The notes under the pieces are model-generated. The model had not been told where the DNA came from. It did no database searches and saw only the letters and a program-made list of their open reading frames with translations. The position numbers and the translations under genes were made by a program. From positions 310,001 through 374,000 of the forward strand of contig CAADGI010000014.1 in NCBI GenBank assembly GCA_900696495.1: 64,000 nucleotides of DNA, given 5' to 3'. This DNA is from an uncultured Alphaproteobacteria bacterium (GTDB lineage Bacteria > Pseudomonadota > Alphaproteobacteria > Micavibrionales > Micavibrionaceae). Below, piece by piece: positions 24,373 through 32,464 of the stretch (the stretch's first letter is position 1; each line of letters begins with the position of its first letter).

Positions 24373-24389
24373 AGGGACAGGAGATAAAA

Positions 24390-24704
24390 ATGCCCATCAG
24401 CAAGATGATCGACCCGAGCATAGCGGCAAGCGCCTACGGCAATACGCAAGGGCTTGGCAAAAAGACCGGCGCCGGCGCTGATGACGGCGTTTCCTTCTCC
24501 GACTTCCTGCAGAAAAAGGCTTCCGACGTGCTGGACACGATGAAGGCCAGCGAAAAAACCTCGGCCCAGGCCGTGACCGGCGAGGCCGACCTGACCGATG
24601 TGGTGCAGGCCGTGACTTCCGCCGAAGTGACGCTGCAAACCGTGGTTGCCCTGCGCGACCGCCTGATCGCCGCCTATCAGGAGATTATGAGGATGCCGAT
24701 TTAG
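24390..24704 (+). CDS. fliE: Flagellar MS-ring-rod junction protein FliE
   Basis: FliE joins the MS ring to the rod. The 104-residue product matches the family length, with SFSDFLQKKASDVLDTMKASEKTSAQAVTGEADLTDVVQAVTSAEVTLQTVVALRDRLIAAYQEIMRMPI spanning the conserved half (the VALRDRLIAAYQEIMRMPI end is the signature). GGAGA precedes the ATG. Confidence 0.93.
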   Translation: MPISKMIDPSIAASAYGNTQGLGKKTGAGADDGVSFSDFLQKKASDVLDTMKASEKTSAQAVTGEADLTDVVQAVTSAEVTLQTVVALRDRLIAAYQEIMRMPI

Positions 24705-24777
24705 TGATAAGTTGTAAGTTATAAGTGTTTAGTGTTATTTTTCTTATAACTTAAAACTTATTTGCTTATAGCTCAAT
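24705..24777. repeat. AT-rich inverted-repeat segment between fliE and fliQ
   Basis: GTAAGTTATAAG and CTTATAACTTA arms face each other across a T-rich centre. The composition contrasts with the GC-rich genes on both sides and resembles 2431-2525. The hairpin has a T-run in its loop rather than after it, so it is not a clear terminator. Confidence 0.5.
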
Positions 24778-24778
24778 T

Positions 24779-25045
24779 ATGAACGAAACCGAGATTCTCG
24801 ATGTCACGCGCGAGGCCCTGCTGATATCCATCCAGATCGGCGCGCCGATCCTGCTGATCGGTTTGATTGTCGGCGTTTCGATTGCACTCGTGCAGGCGCT
24901 GACTCAAATCCAGGAAATCACGCTGGTCTTCGTTCCCAAGATTCTCGCAATCTTCCTCGCCATGTTCGTTTTCCTGCCATGGATGATGACAACCCTAAGC
25001 GATTTCATGCATTCGCTCGCCGATCGCATGATCGGCCTCGGCTGA
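24779..25045 (+). CDS. fliQ: Flagellar export gate protein FliQ
   Basis: FliQ is the small two-helix membrane subunit of the export gate. The 88-residue product has segments at about 14-40 (ALLISIQIGAPILLIGLIVGVSIALVQALTQIQEITLVFVPK) and 52-72, as in the family. It precedes fliR, but a 437-bp foreign-looking insert with a DUF559 gene lies between them. Confidence 0.94.
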   Translation: MNETEILDVTREALLISIQIGAPILLIGLIVGVSIALVQALTQIQEITLVFVPKILAIFLAMFVFLPWMMTTLSDFMHSLADRMIGLG

Positions 25046-25050
25046 ACATT

Positions 25051-25087
25051 CCCCCTCCCGGAGGGAGGGGGTTAGGGGGAGGGGTTA
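25051..25087. repeat. C/G-rich repeat, left border of the DUF559 cassette
   Basis: CCCCCTCCC then GGAGGGAGGGGG form an imperfect palindrome, and GGGGGAGGGG acts as the ribosome site for the DUF559 start. A related block ends the cassette at 25433-25487. Confidence 0.7.
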
Positions 25088-25089
25088 AG

Positions 25090-25491
25090 GTGAATGTTGT
25101 TTTGAAGAAATTTTCCCGCGATCTTCGAAATAACCCTACTGATGCGGAGAAAATTCTTTGGCGCTGTCTAAAAAGAAAACAACTGCATGGTTTAAAATTT
25201 CGGCGTCAGAAACCCATAGATAATTTTATCGCTGATTTTGTGTGTCTTGAGAAACGGTTGATTATAGAATTGGATGGCGGACAGCATAATGACAATCTTC
25301 AGGACCGGCATCGAACAGAAATCCTCGAATCCAACGGGTTTCTTGTCTTGAGATTTTGGAACAATGAAATTTTCGAAAATATCGAGGGCGTGTTGGAAAC
25401 GATAATGAATACCGTAAACCCACACCCCCATCCTCCCCCTCAGGGGGAGGGAGTTTTAAAAGATTCCTCCCTTAGGGAGGGGGAGTCATGA
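25090..25491 (+). CDS. DUF559 endonuclease-like protein (nomadic cassette)
   Basis: The 133-residue product (GTG start) belongs to the DUF559 family, related to Vsr-type PD-(D/E)xK nucleases. It has ARRN-like RDLRNNPTDAEKILWRCLKRKQLHGLKFRRQ and then IADF (D49), IIELDGGQH (E60, D62, H66). The last 24 residues (from NPHPHPPPQGEG) are encoded by the flanking C/G-rich repeat and are not part of the fold. The TGA overlaps the fliR ATG as ATGA. The gene is visibly AT-richer than its neighbours, a sign of transfer. Such genes are scattered in many genomes; biological role unknown. Confidence 0.85.
   Translation: MNVVLKKFSRDLRNNPTDAEKILWRCLKRKQLHGLKFRRQKPIDNFIADFVCLEKRLIIELDGGQHNDNLQDRHRTEILESNGFLVLRFWNNEIFENIEGVLETIMNTVNPHPHPPPQGEGVLKDSSLREGES
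25433..25487. repeat. C/G-rich repeat, right border of the DUF559 cassette
   Basis: CCTCCCCCTCAGGGGGAGG and TCCTCCCTTAGGGAGG are two back-to-back palindromes. The last AGGGAGGGGGAG sits four to six bases before the fliR ATG and so serves as its ribosome-binding site. Confidence 0.75.
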
Positions 25492-26264
25492 ATTCTCTTC
25501 TCGAAACATTCCTCGCGAGCGGCATTCTTGCCCTGATCCTGACATTCGTGCGCATGGGCACGGCGGTGATGATCATGCCGGGCCTTGGCGATTCCTTCGT
25601 GCCCGAACGTTTGCGCCTGATGATCGCGCTGGCGCTCAGCTTCGTCCTATGCCCGCTCACTCTTAAATATATGCCCGCGCAGGTGCCGGGCACATTCACG
25701 CTTCTCATGTTAGTGATGATGGAATTCATCATCGGCCTGTTCTTCGGCACGGTCGCGCGTATTTTCATGACCGCGCTCGATACCGCGGGTATGGTGATCT
25801 CTATTTCATCGGGTTTGGGTAACGCGCAGGTTTTCAACCCGTCTCTGGCAATGCAGGGCTCTCTGGTCGGAGCGTTTCTCTCGATTACCGGCGTATTGTT
25901 TTTATTCGCGGCCGATCTGCATCATCTTTTAATCGCGGGACTTGTCGAAAGTTACGAACTGTTCCCGGTCGGCGCGGTCCCCGACAGCGGCAGCATGGCG
26001 GAATTCCTGGCGCGCACCGTCTCGGCCAGCTTCGCCATCGGCGTCAAGATCGGCGCGCCGTTCATCGTGCTGACGATGCTGATTTATGTCGGGATGGGCG
26101 TGCTCTCGCGCCTGATGCCGCAGATCCAGGTGTTCCTGCTGGCGCTGCCGCTGCAGATTCTGCTCTCGATCCTGACGCTGATGCTCGTGATGTCGGCGAT
26201 CTTCATCTACTGGACCACCCAGTTCGAAGAGGGCATGGTGTTCTTCCTGAAATCGGCAGGCTAA
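25488..26264 (+). CDS. fliR: Flagellar export gate protein FliR
   Basis: FliR completes the FliPQR export gate. The 258-residue product has about six hydrophobic segments and family motifs such as FVRMGTAVMIMPGLGDSFVPERLRLMIALALSF, EFIIGLFFGTVARIFMTALDTAGMVIS and the late VLSRLMPQIQVFLLALPLQILLSILTLMLV. Its start codon overlaps the DUF559 stop and its ribosome site comes from the cassette repeat, so translation is probably coupled to the insert. It is followed by an inverted LamG gene and then flhB. Confidence 0.95.
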   Translation: MNSLLETFLASGILALILTFVRMGTAVMIMPGLGDSFVPERLRLMIALALSFVLCPLTLKYMPAQVPGTFTLLMLVMMEFIIGLFFGTVARIFMTALDTAGMVISISSGLGNAQVFNPSLAMQGSLVGAFLSITGVLFLFAADLHHLLIAGLVESYELFPVGAVPDSGSMAEFLARTVSASFAIGVKIGAPFIVLTMLIYVGMGVLSRLMPQIQVFLLALPLQILLSILTLMLVMSAIFIYWTTQFEEGMVFFLKSAG

Positions 26265-26270
26265 AACAGG

Positions 26271-27221
26271 TTACGTCCTGAAGCCGATCCAGTTCGTGCC
26301 GTTGCACCATCTGAGGACATTCCCGCCGGAATCGTATTCCACCGCGCCAGCGTCGGCGCAGGAGCCGAGGGAGCGGCAAACGGTCGAACCGTAAAGACCC
26401 GCCACTTCTCCGGCATCCAGTTCTTCGGCATAAATACGAACATCATCGATGCGGCCTTTCCAAGGGTCGCCGTCGCCGCTGCCGTTGGCGTCAATTTCGC
26501 CGTTATCGCCGATATTAACAGGGGCGCCCGCCGGGCCGCTGCCGAAGCCAAGCACGCCCTGCGTATCTCTCAGAAACCCGTTCACGTAAAGCCTGGTGTC
26601 GCTTGCCGTTGCAACCATGATCAGGTGCACCCATTGCCCTGGCGGAGGGTAGTAGTTGAAAGTTGCGGTGTCGGTGGCCGTTTCGAAAGAGAGCTGTCCG
26701 GAATCAATTACAAGCCAGAAAAACTTGGTGCCCGCGCCGCCGCCCGTTCTTTTGCCGATAATGCCGCGGTAATCGTTGTTATCCGTTATGTTGATCCATG
26801 CTGCGAATGATACAGGCAGGGCGGAAACAGTGAGACTGGTTCCGACATTGATATGCGCTTGAGTCTCGTCGGGCTGCCCGTCGATGGCGCCAAAATCTGC
26901 GGCGCCGTCAATTTTGCCGCCGCTGGGCATCCAGGTAAATCTGCCGCTGTTGACAATTGTCCCGGTATGGCCGCCGCTGGATGAATCGGCGGCGGTGCCG
27001 CCGGTTTCATCCAGTTTCCAGTAGCGCATTATACTGGTGGACCAGAGTGAGTCAGGGCAGTAGAAATCCTGCCAGTTGGTACCATCGCAGATTTCATACC
27101 CGCCATTGTTGAAATTCCTGGCACCTGCAACGGCCGTGGGCGATGCGCAGTCAGCCCACGCGTTTTGTGAGGTGAAGAATACAAGAGTGCTCAAAATAAT
27201 GAAAAAAAATCTGATCAGCAT
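26271..27221 (-). CDS. Secreted LamG-like protein, inverted between fliR and flhB
   Basis: The 316-residue product has a signal peptide (about 1-22, ending NAWA) and a first Cys-rich motif (YEICDGTNWQDFYCPDS). A laminin-G/concanavalin-like jelly roll follows (about 55-285, SIMRYWKLDETGGTAADSSSGGHTGTI ... WKGRIDDVRIYAEELDAGEVAGLY), then a second CNGTNW motif near the end (GGNVLRWCNGTNWIGF). LamG folds bind sugars or proteins outside the cell; the ligand is unknown. It lies on the opposite strand to the flagellar export genes on both sides. The partial gene at 63633 has the same Y-D-x-x-x-G...[FW]CNGT.W motif. A TTG start at 27239 is possible. Confidence 0.8.
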   Translation of the reverse strand: MLIRFFFIILSTLVFFTSQNAWADCASPTAVAGARNFNNGGYEICDGTNWQDFYCPDSLWSTSIMRYWKLDETGGTAADSSSGGHTGTIVNSGRFTWMPSGGKIDGAADFGAIDGQPDETQAHINVGTSLTVSALPVSFAAWINITDNNDYRGIIGKRTGGGAGTKFFWLVIDSGQLSFETATDTATFNYYPPPGQWVHLIMVATASDTRLYVNGFLRDTQGVLGFGSGPAGAPVNIGDNGEIDANGSGDGDPWKGRIDDVRIYAEELDAGEVAGLYGSTVCRSLGSCADAGAVEYDSGGNVLRWCNGTNWIGFRT

Positions 27222-27391
27222 GCGCTGGTCTGGTCCCAATTCCCTATCGCCATAGTAGCAGAAAAAAGGTTAATATTGCATCCGGCTTTCTATTTTTGCG
27301 TGTGGATAAAAACCCAAAAAACTCTGCCCGTGGAATGGATTAGAGTTATCTGATAAGCTTGATTCTATTCAACAACAGGATGTAATCGCTC

Positions 27392-28471
27392 ATGGCCGAG
27401 GACGGCGAACAGCCCGACGATACCCAGAAAACCGAAGAACCCACGCCCAAAAAACTCGAGGAGGCGCGGAAAAAAGGCCAGGTCGCGCTGTCCCGCGAGG
27501 TCAATAACTGGGTCATGCTGCTGGCGGCGACGATCCTGATCATGTCCTTCTCGGGCCCGGTCTTCAAAGATCTCACATTATTGATGCAGGCTTATATCGA
27601 GCGTTCGCACGATTTTCCGGGCGTTCCCGGTGGTTTGCACATCGCGCTGGGCGAGGGGCTTAAAAAAACACTTCTGATTCTTGCGCTGCCGTTCGCGTTG
27701 TTGATGCTGGCGGCGTTTCTTTCGCCTTTCGTCCAGGTCGGGCCGCTCTTCGCGCCCGAGATCATCAAGCCCGATATCAGCAAGATTTCACCCATGAAAG
27801 GATTCCAGCGCCTGTTTTCCATGCGCTCGATCATGGAATTCGTGAAAGGCATTTTGAAAATCGTCGTCATCGGTATTGTCGGCGCCGTCATTCTTTACCC
27901 GTATTTCGGCCAGCTCGACCATATGGTCGGGTTGCCCATGCCGCTGCTGATGGACGAAATGAAAACGCTCGTCGTGCGGCTGATGGTCGGCATCCTTGTC
28001 GTGTTGCTCGTGATCGCGGTGATCGACCTGTTGTACCAGCGTTTCGAACATTACAAGCGCATGCGCATGACCAAGCAGGAACTCAAGGACGAATACAAGC
28101 AGACCGAAGGCGACCCGCACGTCAAGGCGCGCCTGCGGCAACTGCGCACCGAGAAAGCGCGTCAGCGCATGATCCAGGCCGTGCCGCGCGCCGATGTCGT
28201 CATCACCAACCCGACGCATTATTCGATCGCGCTGGAATACAAACCCGAAACCATGGACGCGCCGGTCTGTATTGCCAAGGGACTCGATAACGTAGCCCTG
28301 CGCATCCGCGAAGTCGCCAAGGAACATAATATCGTTCTCTTTGAAAACCCGCCCTTGGCCCGGGTGCTTTATGACACCGTCGATATCGACGAAACCATCC
28401 CGTCCGAGCATTACAAGGCCGTCGCCGAGGTCATTTCCTACGTCTTCAAGCTGCGCGGCAAGCTTCGTTAA
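27392..28471 (+). CDS. flhB: Flagellar export switch protein FlhB
   Basis: FlhB switches export specificity after autocleavage. The 359-residue product starts with the typical KTEEPTPKKLEEARKKGQVALSREV, has four membrane segments (to about residue 215), and then the cytoplasmic domain with the cleavage site NPTH at 273-276. The PPLARVLYDTVDIDETIPSEHYKAVAEVISYVF segment follows. All key residues are present. A non-cleavable C-terminal homologue is encoded at 22921-23310. cckA follows after a palindromic repeat, an order also known in Caulobacter. Confidence 0.95.
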   Translation: MAEDGEQPDDTQKTEEPTPKKLEEARKKGQVALSREVNNWVMLLAATILIMSFSGPVFKDLTLLMQAYIERSHDFPGVPGGLHIALGEGLKKTLLILALPFALLMLAAFLSPFVQVGPLFAPEIIKPDISKISPMKGFQRLFSMRSIMEFVKGILKIVVIGIVGAVILYPYFGQLDHMVGLPMPLLMDEMKTLVVRLMVGILVVLLVIAVIDLLYQRFEHYKRMRMTKQELKDEYKQTEGDPHVKARLRQLRTEKARQRMIQAVPRADVVITNPTHYSIALEYKPETMDAPVCIAKGLDNVALRIREVAKEHNIVLFENPPLARVLYDTVDIDETIPSEHYKAVAEVISYVFKLRGKLR

Positions 28472-28476
28472 CTTTC

Positions 28477-28584
28477 TGTCATCCCCGCGAAGGCGGGGAT
28501 CCGGCAATAAAGGCGCGGCCAAGCCTCATTGTTATATCCATATCTCCGTTCACGCTCGCTTTCAGCTCGCTGCCGGGGATGACA
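28477..28584. repeat. Dispersed palindromic repeat, GTCATCCCCGCG type (copy 5)
   Basis: It starts TGTCATCCCCGCGAAGGCGG and ends CTGCCGGGGATGACA, very similar to the copy at 2100-2222, including the CCGTTCACGCTCGC segment near the right end. It fills the gap between flhB and cckA. Confidence 0.85.
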
Positions 28585-28613
28585 CTTTGTGTCATTTATG
28601 GCATTTTTAAGGG

Positions 28614-31112
28614 ATGAAGATGGATAACGCCGAATTCATCGCCAGGCACTATAAAACCGCCCAGCCCGGCCCCGCAAAAAAGACCGCCCGCGATTACCAG
28701 AGCGTCGGTGCGCTGGTTTTTCTCGGCCTTTTCGCCGCCATGTTCCTGTTCATCGCGGCGTTCTCTCACGCTGATGAAACGACGCGCTTCATCGCCGGCC
28801 TGGCTTTTGTCTTTTCGCTGTTTGTCGGCTTTGTGCTGCTGCGCTCTCACAAGGCCATCCGCGCGAGCCGCGACAACCTGATCTTGCTCCGCGAAGTGCT
28901 GGAGGGAAGCCGCGGCGCGCGCTTGATCACCGACAGTGCGGAAAACCCGGTTTACTACAACAATAAATTCGAAAGATTGTGCCGCGGGGTCGGCGTGCCG
29001 AGCTTGCCGACATTGACCAAACTTTTTCAGAACAATGACGAGGGCGCCGCGCATTTCCGCCTGCTGGCCGACCAGGCGCACCGGGGCCTGACGGACTCCC
29101 TCGAACTTTTTTCCAAATATGAAGACCGCGAGCGCTGGCTGACCGTAACCGCCCAGCCCGTCGCCGGTTATGCAGGCTATGTTCACTGGCGTGTCGATGA
29201 TGTGACGCAGAAGCACAGCTCCGACCGTGCTATCCGCGAGGAACGCGAAAAACTGATCGATTTCACCGATAACGCGCCGGTCGGTTTCTTCTCGGTCGAC
29301 GAGCAGGGGCGCTTCGTTTTCGCCAACGCGACCTTCGCGCGCTGGATCGGCGAAGACCTGCGCAATCTGCTCGAGCACGGCACGCTCCATACTTATCTTT
29401 CTACGCCGCCCAAGAAAGGCAATCCGTTCGACCTCGTCGATGAAGGCCGCACGCGCCAGGTCGTCGAGGTGCGCATGAAAGGGCCGGGCGGCAAAACGTT
29501 CCTTGCTTCGATCAACCAGGTCGTCGTGCGTGAATCGGACGGCCGCGTCCGAACCCGCGCCGTCGTGCACGACCTGACCGCCGAGCGCGAAATGCACAAG
29601 GCCCTGAAGGCCTCCGAAGACCGCTTCCAGAGATTCTTCGAGGAAGCGCCGCTCGGCATTGTCCAGGTCGACGGCAAGGGCATCATCGCCGACTGCAACA
29701 AGGCCTTCGCCGATATGCTCGATGTGTCCGTTTCCGAGATAGAAGGCTCGGCCTTCAAAAAACTGATCGGCGCGGAGGATCACGAAATGTTCAAATCCGC
29801 GCTCGAGCAGATCGAGCAGGGGCACCCGATGCGCGCGCCGCTGGAAATTTCGCTTTCGGGCGGCAAGAAAAAAGTCATGACCCAGATGCACGCCCGTAAA
29901 TTCCGCGAGAGCAATTTCGTCCTGCATTTCATCGACGTCACCGACCGGAAATCGCTCGAGGTCCAATTCGTCCAGTCGCAAAAGATGCAGGCCATCGGCC
30001 AGCTCGCGGGCGGCATCGCGCACGACTTCAACAATCTGCTCACCGCCATCATCGGCTTCTGCGATTTGCTGCTTCTCCGTCACAAGCCGGGCGATCCGTC
30101 TTTCGCCGACATCATGCAGATCAAGCAAAACTCCAACCGCGCCGCCAACCTTGTGCGCCAGTTATTGGCATTTTCGCGCCAGCAGACCCTGCGCCCGCGC
30201 GTGCAGGACATCACCGATATCCTCACCGAAGTCTCGCACCTTCTGCGCCGCCTGATCGGCGCGGGGATCGAGCTGGATCTCACTCACGGTCACGAACTCG
30301 GCCTCGTCAAGGTCGACGAAGGCCAGATGGAGCAGGTGCTGATCAACCTCGCCGTCAACGCGCGCGACGCGATGGAAGGCGGCGGCAGGCTCTCGATCGA
30401 CACCGAAAATTTCACCACGCGTGTGCCCGTGGAGCTGATCTCCGAGGAACTGCCCGCCGGCCACTGGACACTTATCAAGGTGACGGATACAGGCTGCGGC
30501 ATCCCCGAAGAAAACCTCGCGCGGATTTTCGAGCCTTTCTTCACCACCAAGGAAGTCGGTCACGGCACCGGCCTCGGCCTTGCCACCGTTTACGGCATTA
30601 TCAAACAGACCGGCGGTTTTCTCGACGTGCAAAGCCGCGTGAATGAAGGCACGACATTCTTTATTTATCTTCCCCGCGCCAGCGATGCGGAAGAAGAAGC
30701 GGAGCCCCGCCCGTCATCCGAGGAGGACACCACCAAGGACCTCACCGGCACCGAGCGCATTCTGCTGGTCGAGGACGAAGACGCCGTCCGCACCTTCAGC
30801 CAGCGCGCCTTGACAAACAAGGGCTACCAGGTTCTCACCGCCGAAAGCGGGGAGAGCGCGCTCTCGCTGATGGAGAAGCAGGAGAACAAACATCTCGATC
30901 TTCTCGTCACCGACGTCGTCATGCCGGTGATGGACGGCCCGACGCTGGCCCAGCGCATGCGCCAGAACAACCCCGACCTGAAGATCATCTTCATCTCCGG
31001 CTACACCGAGGACAAGCTCAAGGATTACATGAGCCCGAACACATACTTCCTGCCCAAGCCCTTCACGCTCAAGCAACTCGCGGCCAAGGTCAAAGACGTT
31101 CTCGGCAACTAA
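28614..31112 (+). CDS. cckA: CckA-type hybrid histidine kinase
   Basis: CckA is the membrane kinase/phosphatase at the top of the CckA-ChpT-CtrA cell-cycle relay. The 832-residue product has two membrane segments (about 28-50 and 55-78) and three PAS-like regions (about 95-205, 215-330 and 335-450). The HisKA domain has the phospho-acceptor His470 in [14 protein letters not shown], and the ATPase domain shows [27 protein letters not shown] and NARDAM. The C-terminal receiver domain carries Asp767 in [12 protein letters not shown]. Order and motifs match CckA. ATG at 28620 is an alternative start. CtrA and ChpT are outside the window. Confidence 0.92.
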   Translation: MKMDNAEFIARHYKTAQPGPAKKTARDYQSVGALVFLGLFAAMFLFIAAFSHADETTRFIAGLAFVFSLFVGFVLLRSHKAIRASRDNLILLREVLEGSRGARLITDSAENPVYYNNKFERLCRGVGVPSLPTLTKLFQNNDEGAAHFRLLADQAHRGLTDSLELFSKYEDRERWLTVTAQPVAGYAGYVHWRVDDVTQKHSSDRAIREEREKLIDFTDNAPVGFFSVDEQGRFVFANATFARWIGEDLRNLLEHGTLHTYLSTPPKKGNPFDLVDEGRTRQVVEVRMKGPGGKTFLASINQVVVRESDGRVRTRAVVHDLTAEREMHKALKASEDRFQRFFEEAPLGIVQVDGKGIIADCNKAFADMLDVSVSEIEGSAFKKLIGAEDHEMFKSALEQIEQGHPMRAPLEISLSGGKKKVMTQMHARKFRESNFVLHFIDVTDRKSLEVQFVQSQKMQAIGQLAGGIAHDFNNLLTAIIGFCDLLLLRHKPGDPSFADIMQIKQNSNRAANLVRQLLAFSRQQTLRPRVQDITDILTEVSHLLRRLIGAGIELDLTHGHELGLVKVDEGQMEQVLINLAVNARDAMEGGGRLSIDTENFTTRVPVELISEELPAGHWTLIKVTDTGCGIPEENLARIFEPFFTTKEVGHGTGLGLATVYGIIKQTGGFLDVQSRVNEGTTFFIYLPRASDAEEEAEPRPSSEEDTTKDLTGTERILLVEDEDAVRTFSQRALTNKGYQVLTAESGESALSLMEKQENKHLDLLVTDVVMPVMDGPTLAQRMRQNNPDLKIIFISGYTEDKLKDYMSPNTYFLPKPFTLKQLAAKVKDVLGN

Positions 31113-31143
31113 AAAACCCCTTAAATATTGAACTTTCTGAAAT

Positions 31144-31158
31144 GTTCTCTTTTTGTTT
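31144..31158 (+). promoter_or_regulatory. Candidate LexA (SOS) box upstream of recA
   Basis: GTTCTCTTTTTGTTT fits the alphaproteobacterial SOS box GTTC-N7-GTTC with one mismatch. It ends at the -35 element of the proposed recA promoter. Confidence 0.5.
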
Positions 31159-31184
31159 GACAATGAGAACAAAAAGCGTACATT
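31157..31184 (+). promoter_or_regulatory. Proposed recA promoter with overlapping SOS half-sites
   Basis: TTGACA (31157-31162) and TACATT (31179-31184) are 16 bp apart. Between them GAAC-N7-GTAC (31167-31181) is a second one-mismatch SOS box in the other orientation, placed to block polymerase. TTTTTGTT and AACAAAAA form an inverted repeat around the site. It lies about 80 bp upstream of recA. Confidence 0.55.
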
Positions 31185-31263
31185 TGAGTCATCGAATAAC
31201 CTCTGAGTCGCCCCCGTCATTTACAGCCCACACAGAATCGTGCGAAAGAAAAGGAGAACTTAT

Positions 31264-32445
31264 ATGTCCGTTACCGCTCTCAAAACCGTAGACAAGACCC
31301 TTGATAGGGGCGACCTCAAAGGCGACCTCATGAAACAATCCGGTTCCGACAAGCAAAAAGCCCTCGACGCTGCTTTGACCCAGATCGAGCGCGCCTTCGG
31401 CAAGGGATCGATCATGAAGCTGGCCGGGGAGCAGAACCAGCCGCAGGTCGAAGCCGTTTCGACCGGCTCGCTCGGCCTCGACATCGCGCTCGGTATCGGC
31501 GGCCTGCCGCGCGGGCGCATCATCGAGATTTACGGCCCGGAAAGCTCGGGTAAAACCACGCTCGCCCTGCAGGTCATCGCCGAGGCGCAGAAACAGGGCG
31601 GAACCTGCGCCATCGTCGACGCCGAACACGCGCTCGATCCCGGTTACGCCAAGAAGCTCGGCGTCAATATCGACAATCTTTTGATCTCCCAGCCTGACGC
31701 GGGCGAGCAGGCGCTCGAAATCGCCGACACGCTGGTGCGCTCCGGCGCGCTCGACGTGCTGGTGGTCGACTCCGTCGCCGCCCTCGTGCCGCGCGCCGAA
31801 CTCGAAGGCGAAATGGGCGACACCCATGTCGGCCTGCAGGCAAGATTGATGTCGCAGGCGCTGCGCAAATTAACGGGCTCGATCTCGCGCTCGCGCACCA
31901 TCGTCATCTTCATCAACCAGATCCGCATGAAGATCGGCGTCATGTTCGGCTCGCCCGAAACCACCACCGGCGGCAACGCGCTGAAATTCTACGCCTCTGT
32001 CCGTCTCGACATCCGCCGCATCGGCTCGATCAAGGACCGCGAAACCGTCGTCGGCAACCAGACGCGGGTCAAGGTCGTGAAAAATAAAATGGCGCCGCCC
32101 TTCCGGCAGGTCGAATTCGACATCATGTATGGCGAGGGGATTTCGAAAATGGGCGAGCTCATCGATCTCGGCGTTGCCGCGAACCTCGTTGAAAAATCCG
32201 GCGCCTGGTTTTCCTATGACGGCCAGCGCATCGGCCAGGGGCGCGAAAACGCCAAGCAGTACATGAAAGAAAACCCCGAGGTGGCTGCGAAACTGGAATC
32301 GCAGCTCCGCCAGAATGCGGGCCTTGTCGCCGAGAGCCTGCTGGCCGGACCCGAAGGCAACGAAGTCGCGGAAGCCGAAGAAGGCGGCGAGGGGCCGGAA
32401 CCCGTCGCCAATGACCGGCCCGCCAAGTCAAAGAAGGCCAGTTGA
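31264..32445 (+). CDS. recA: Recombinase RecA
   Basis: RecA catalyses strand exchange and triggers LexA cleavage. The 393-residue product has Walker A GPESSGKT at 91-98, the [15 protein letters not shown] and [19 protein letters not shown] segments, and the [37 protein letters not shown] stretch with loop L2. The start at ATG 31264 has AAGGAG seven bases upstream. The N-terminus is about 25 residues longer than E. coli RecA and the tail is acidic, then Lys-rich. The candidate LexA boxes upstream fit SOS control. Confidence 0.97.
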   Translation: MSVTALKTVDKTLDRGDLKGDLMKQSGSDKQKALDAALTQIERAFGKGSIMKLAGEQNQPQVEAVSTGSLGLDIALGIGGLPRGRIIEIYGPESSGKTTLALQVIAEAQKQGGTCAIVDAEHALDPGYAKKLGVNIDNLLISQPDAGEQALEIADTLVRSGALDVLVVDSVAALVPRAELEGEMGDTHVGLQARLMSQALRKLTGSISRSRTIVIFINQIRMKIGVMFGSPETTTGGNALKFYASVRLDIRRIGSIKDRETVVGNQTRVKVVKNKMAPPFRQVEFDIMYGEGISKMGELIDLGVAANLVEKSGAWFSYDGQRIGQGRENAKQYMKENPEVAAKLESQLRQNAGLVAESLLAGPEGNEVAEAEEGGEGPEPVANDRPAKSKKAS

Positions 32446-32464
32446 AATTAATGAAGGGCAGGAT

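Noticed and set aside
28596-30128. A 510-codon open frame antisense to cckA, and similar long antisense frames over flgE (3099-4040), fliK (5695-7056), the TPR gene (18429-19775), corA (32159-33454), petB (47206-48447) and petC (48549-49709)
   Set aside because: They lie fully opposite well-supported genes, lack family motifs and ribosome sites, and have the His/Arg/Asp-rich composition typical of shadow frames in GC-rich DNA.
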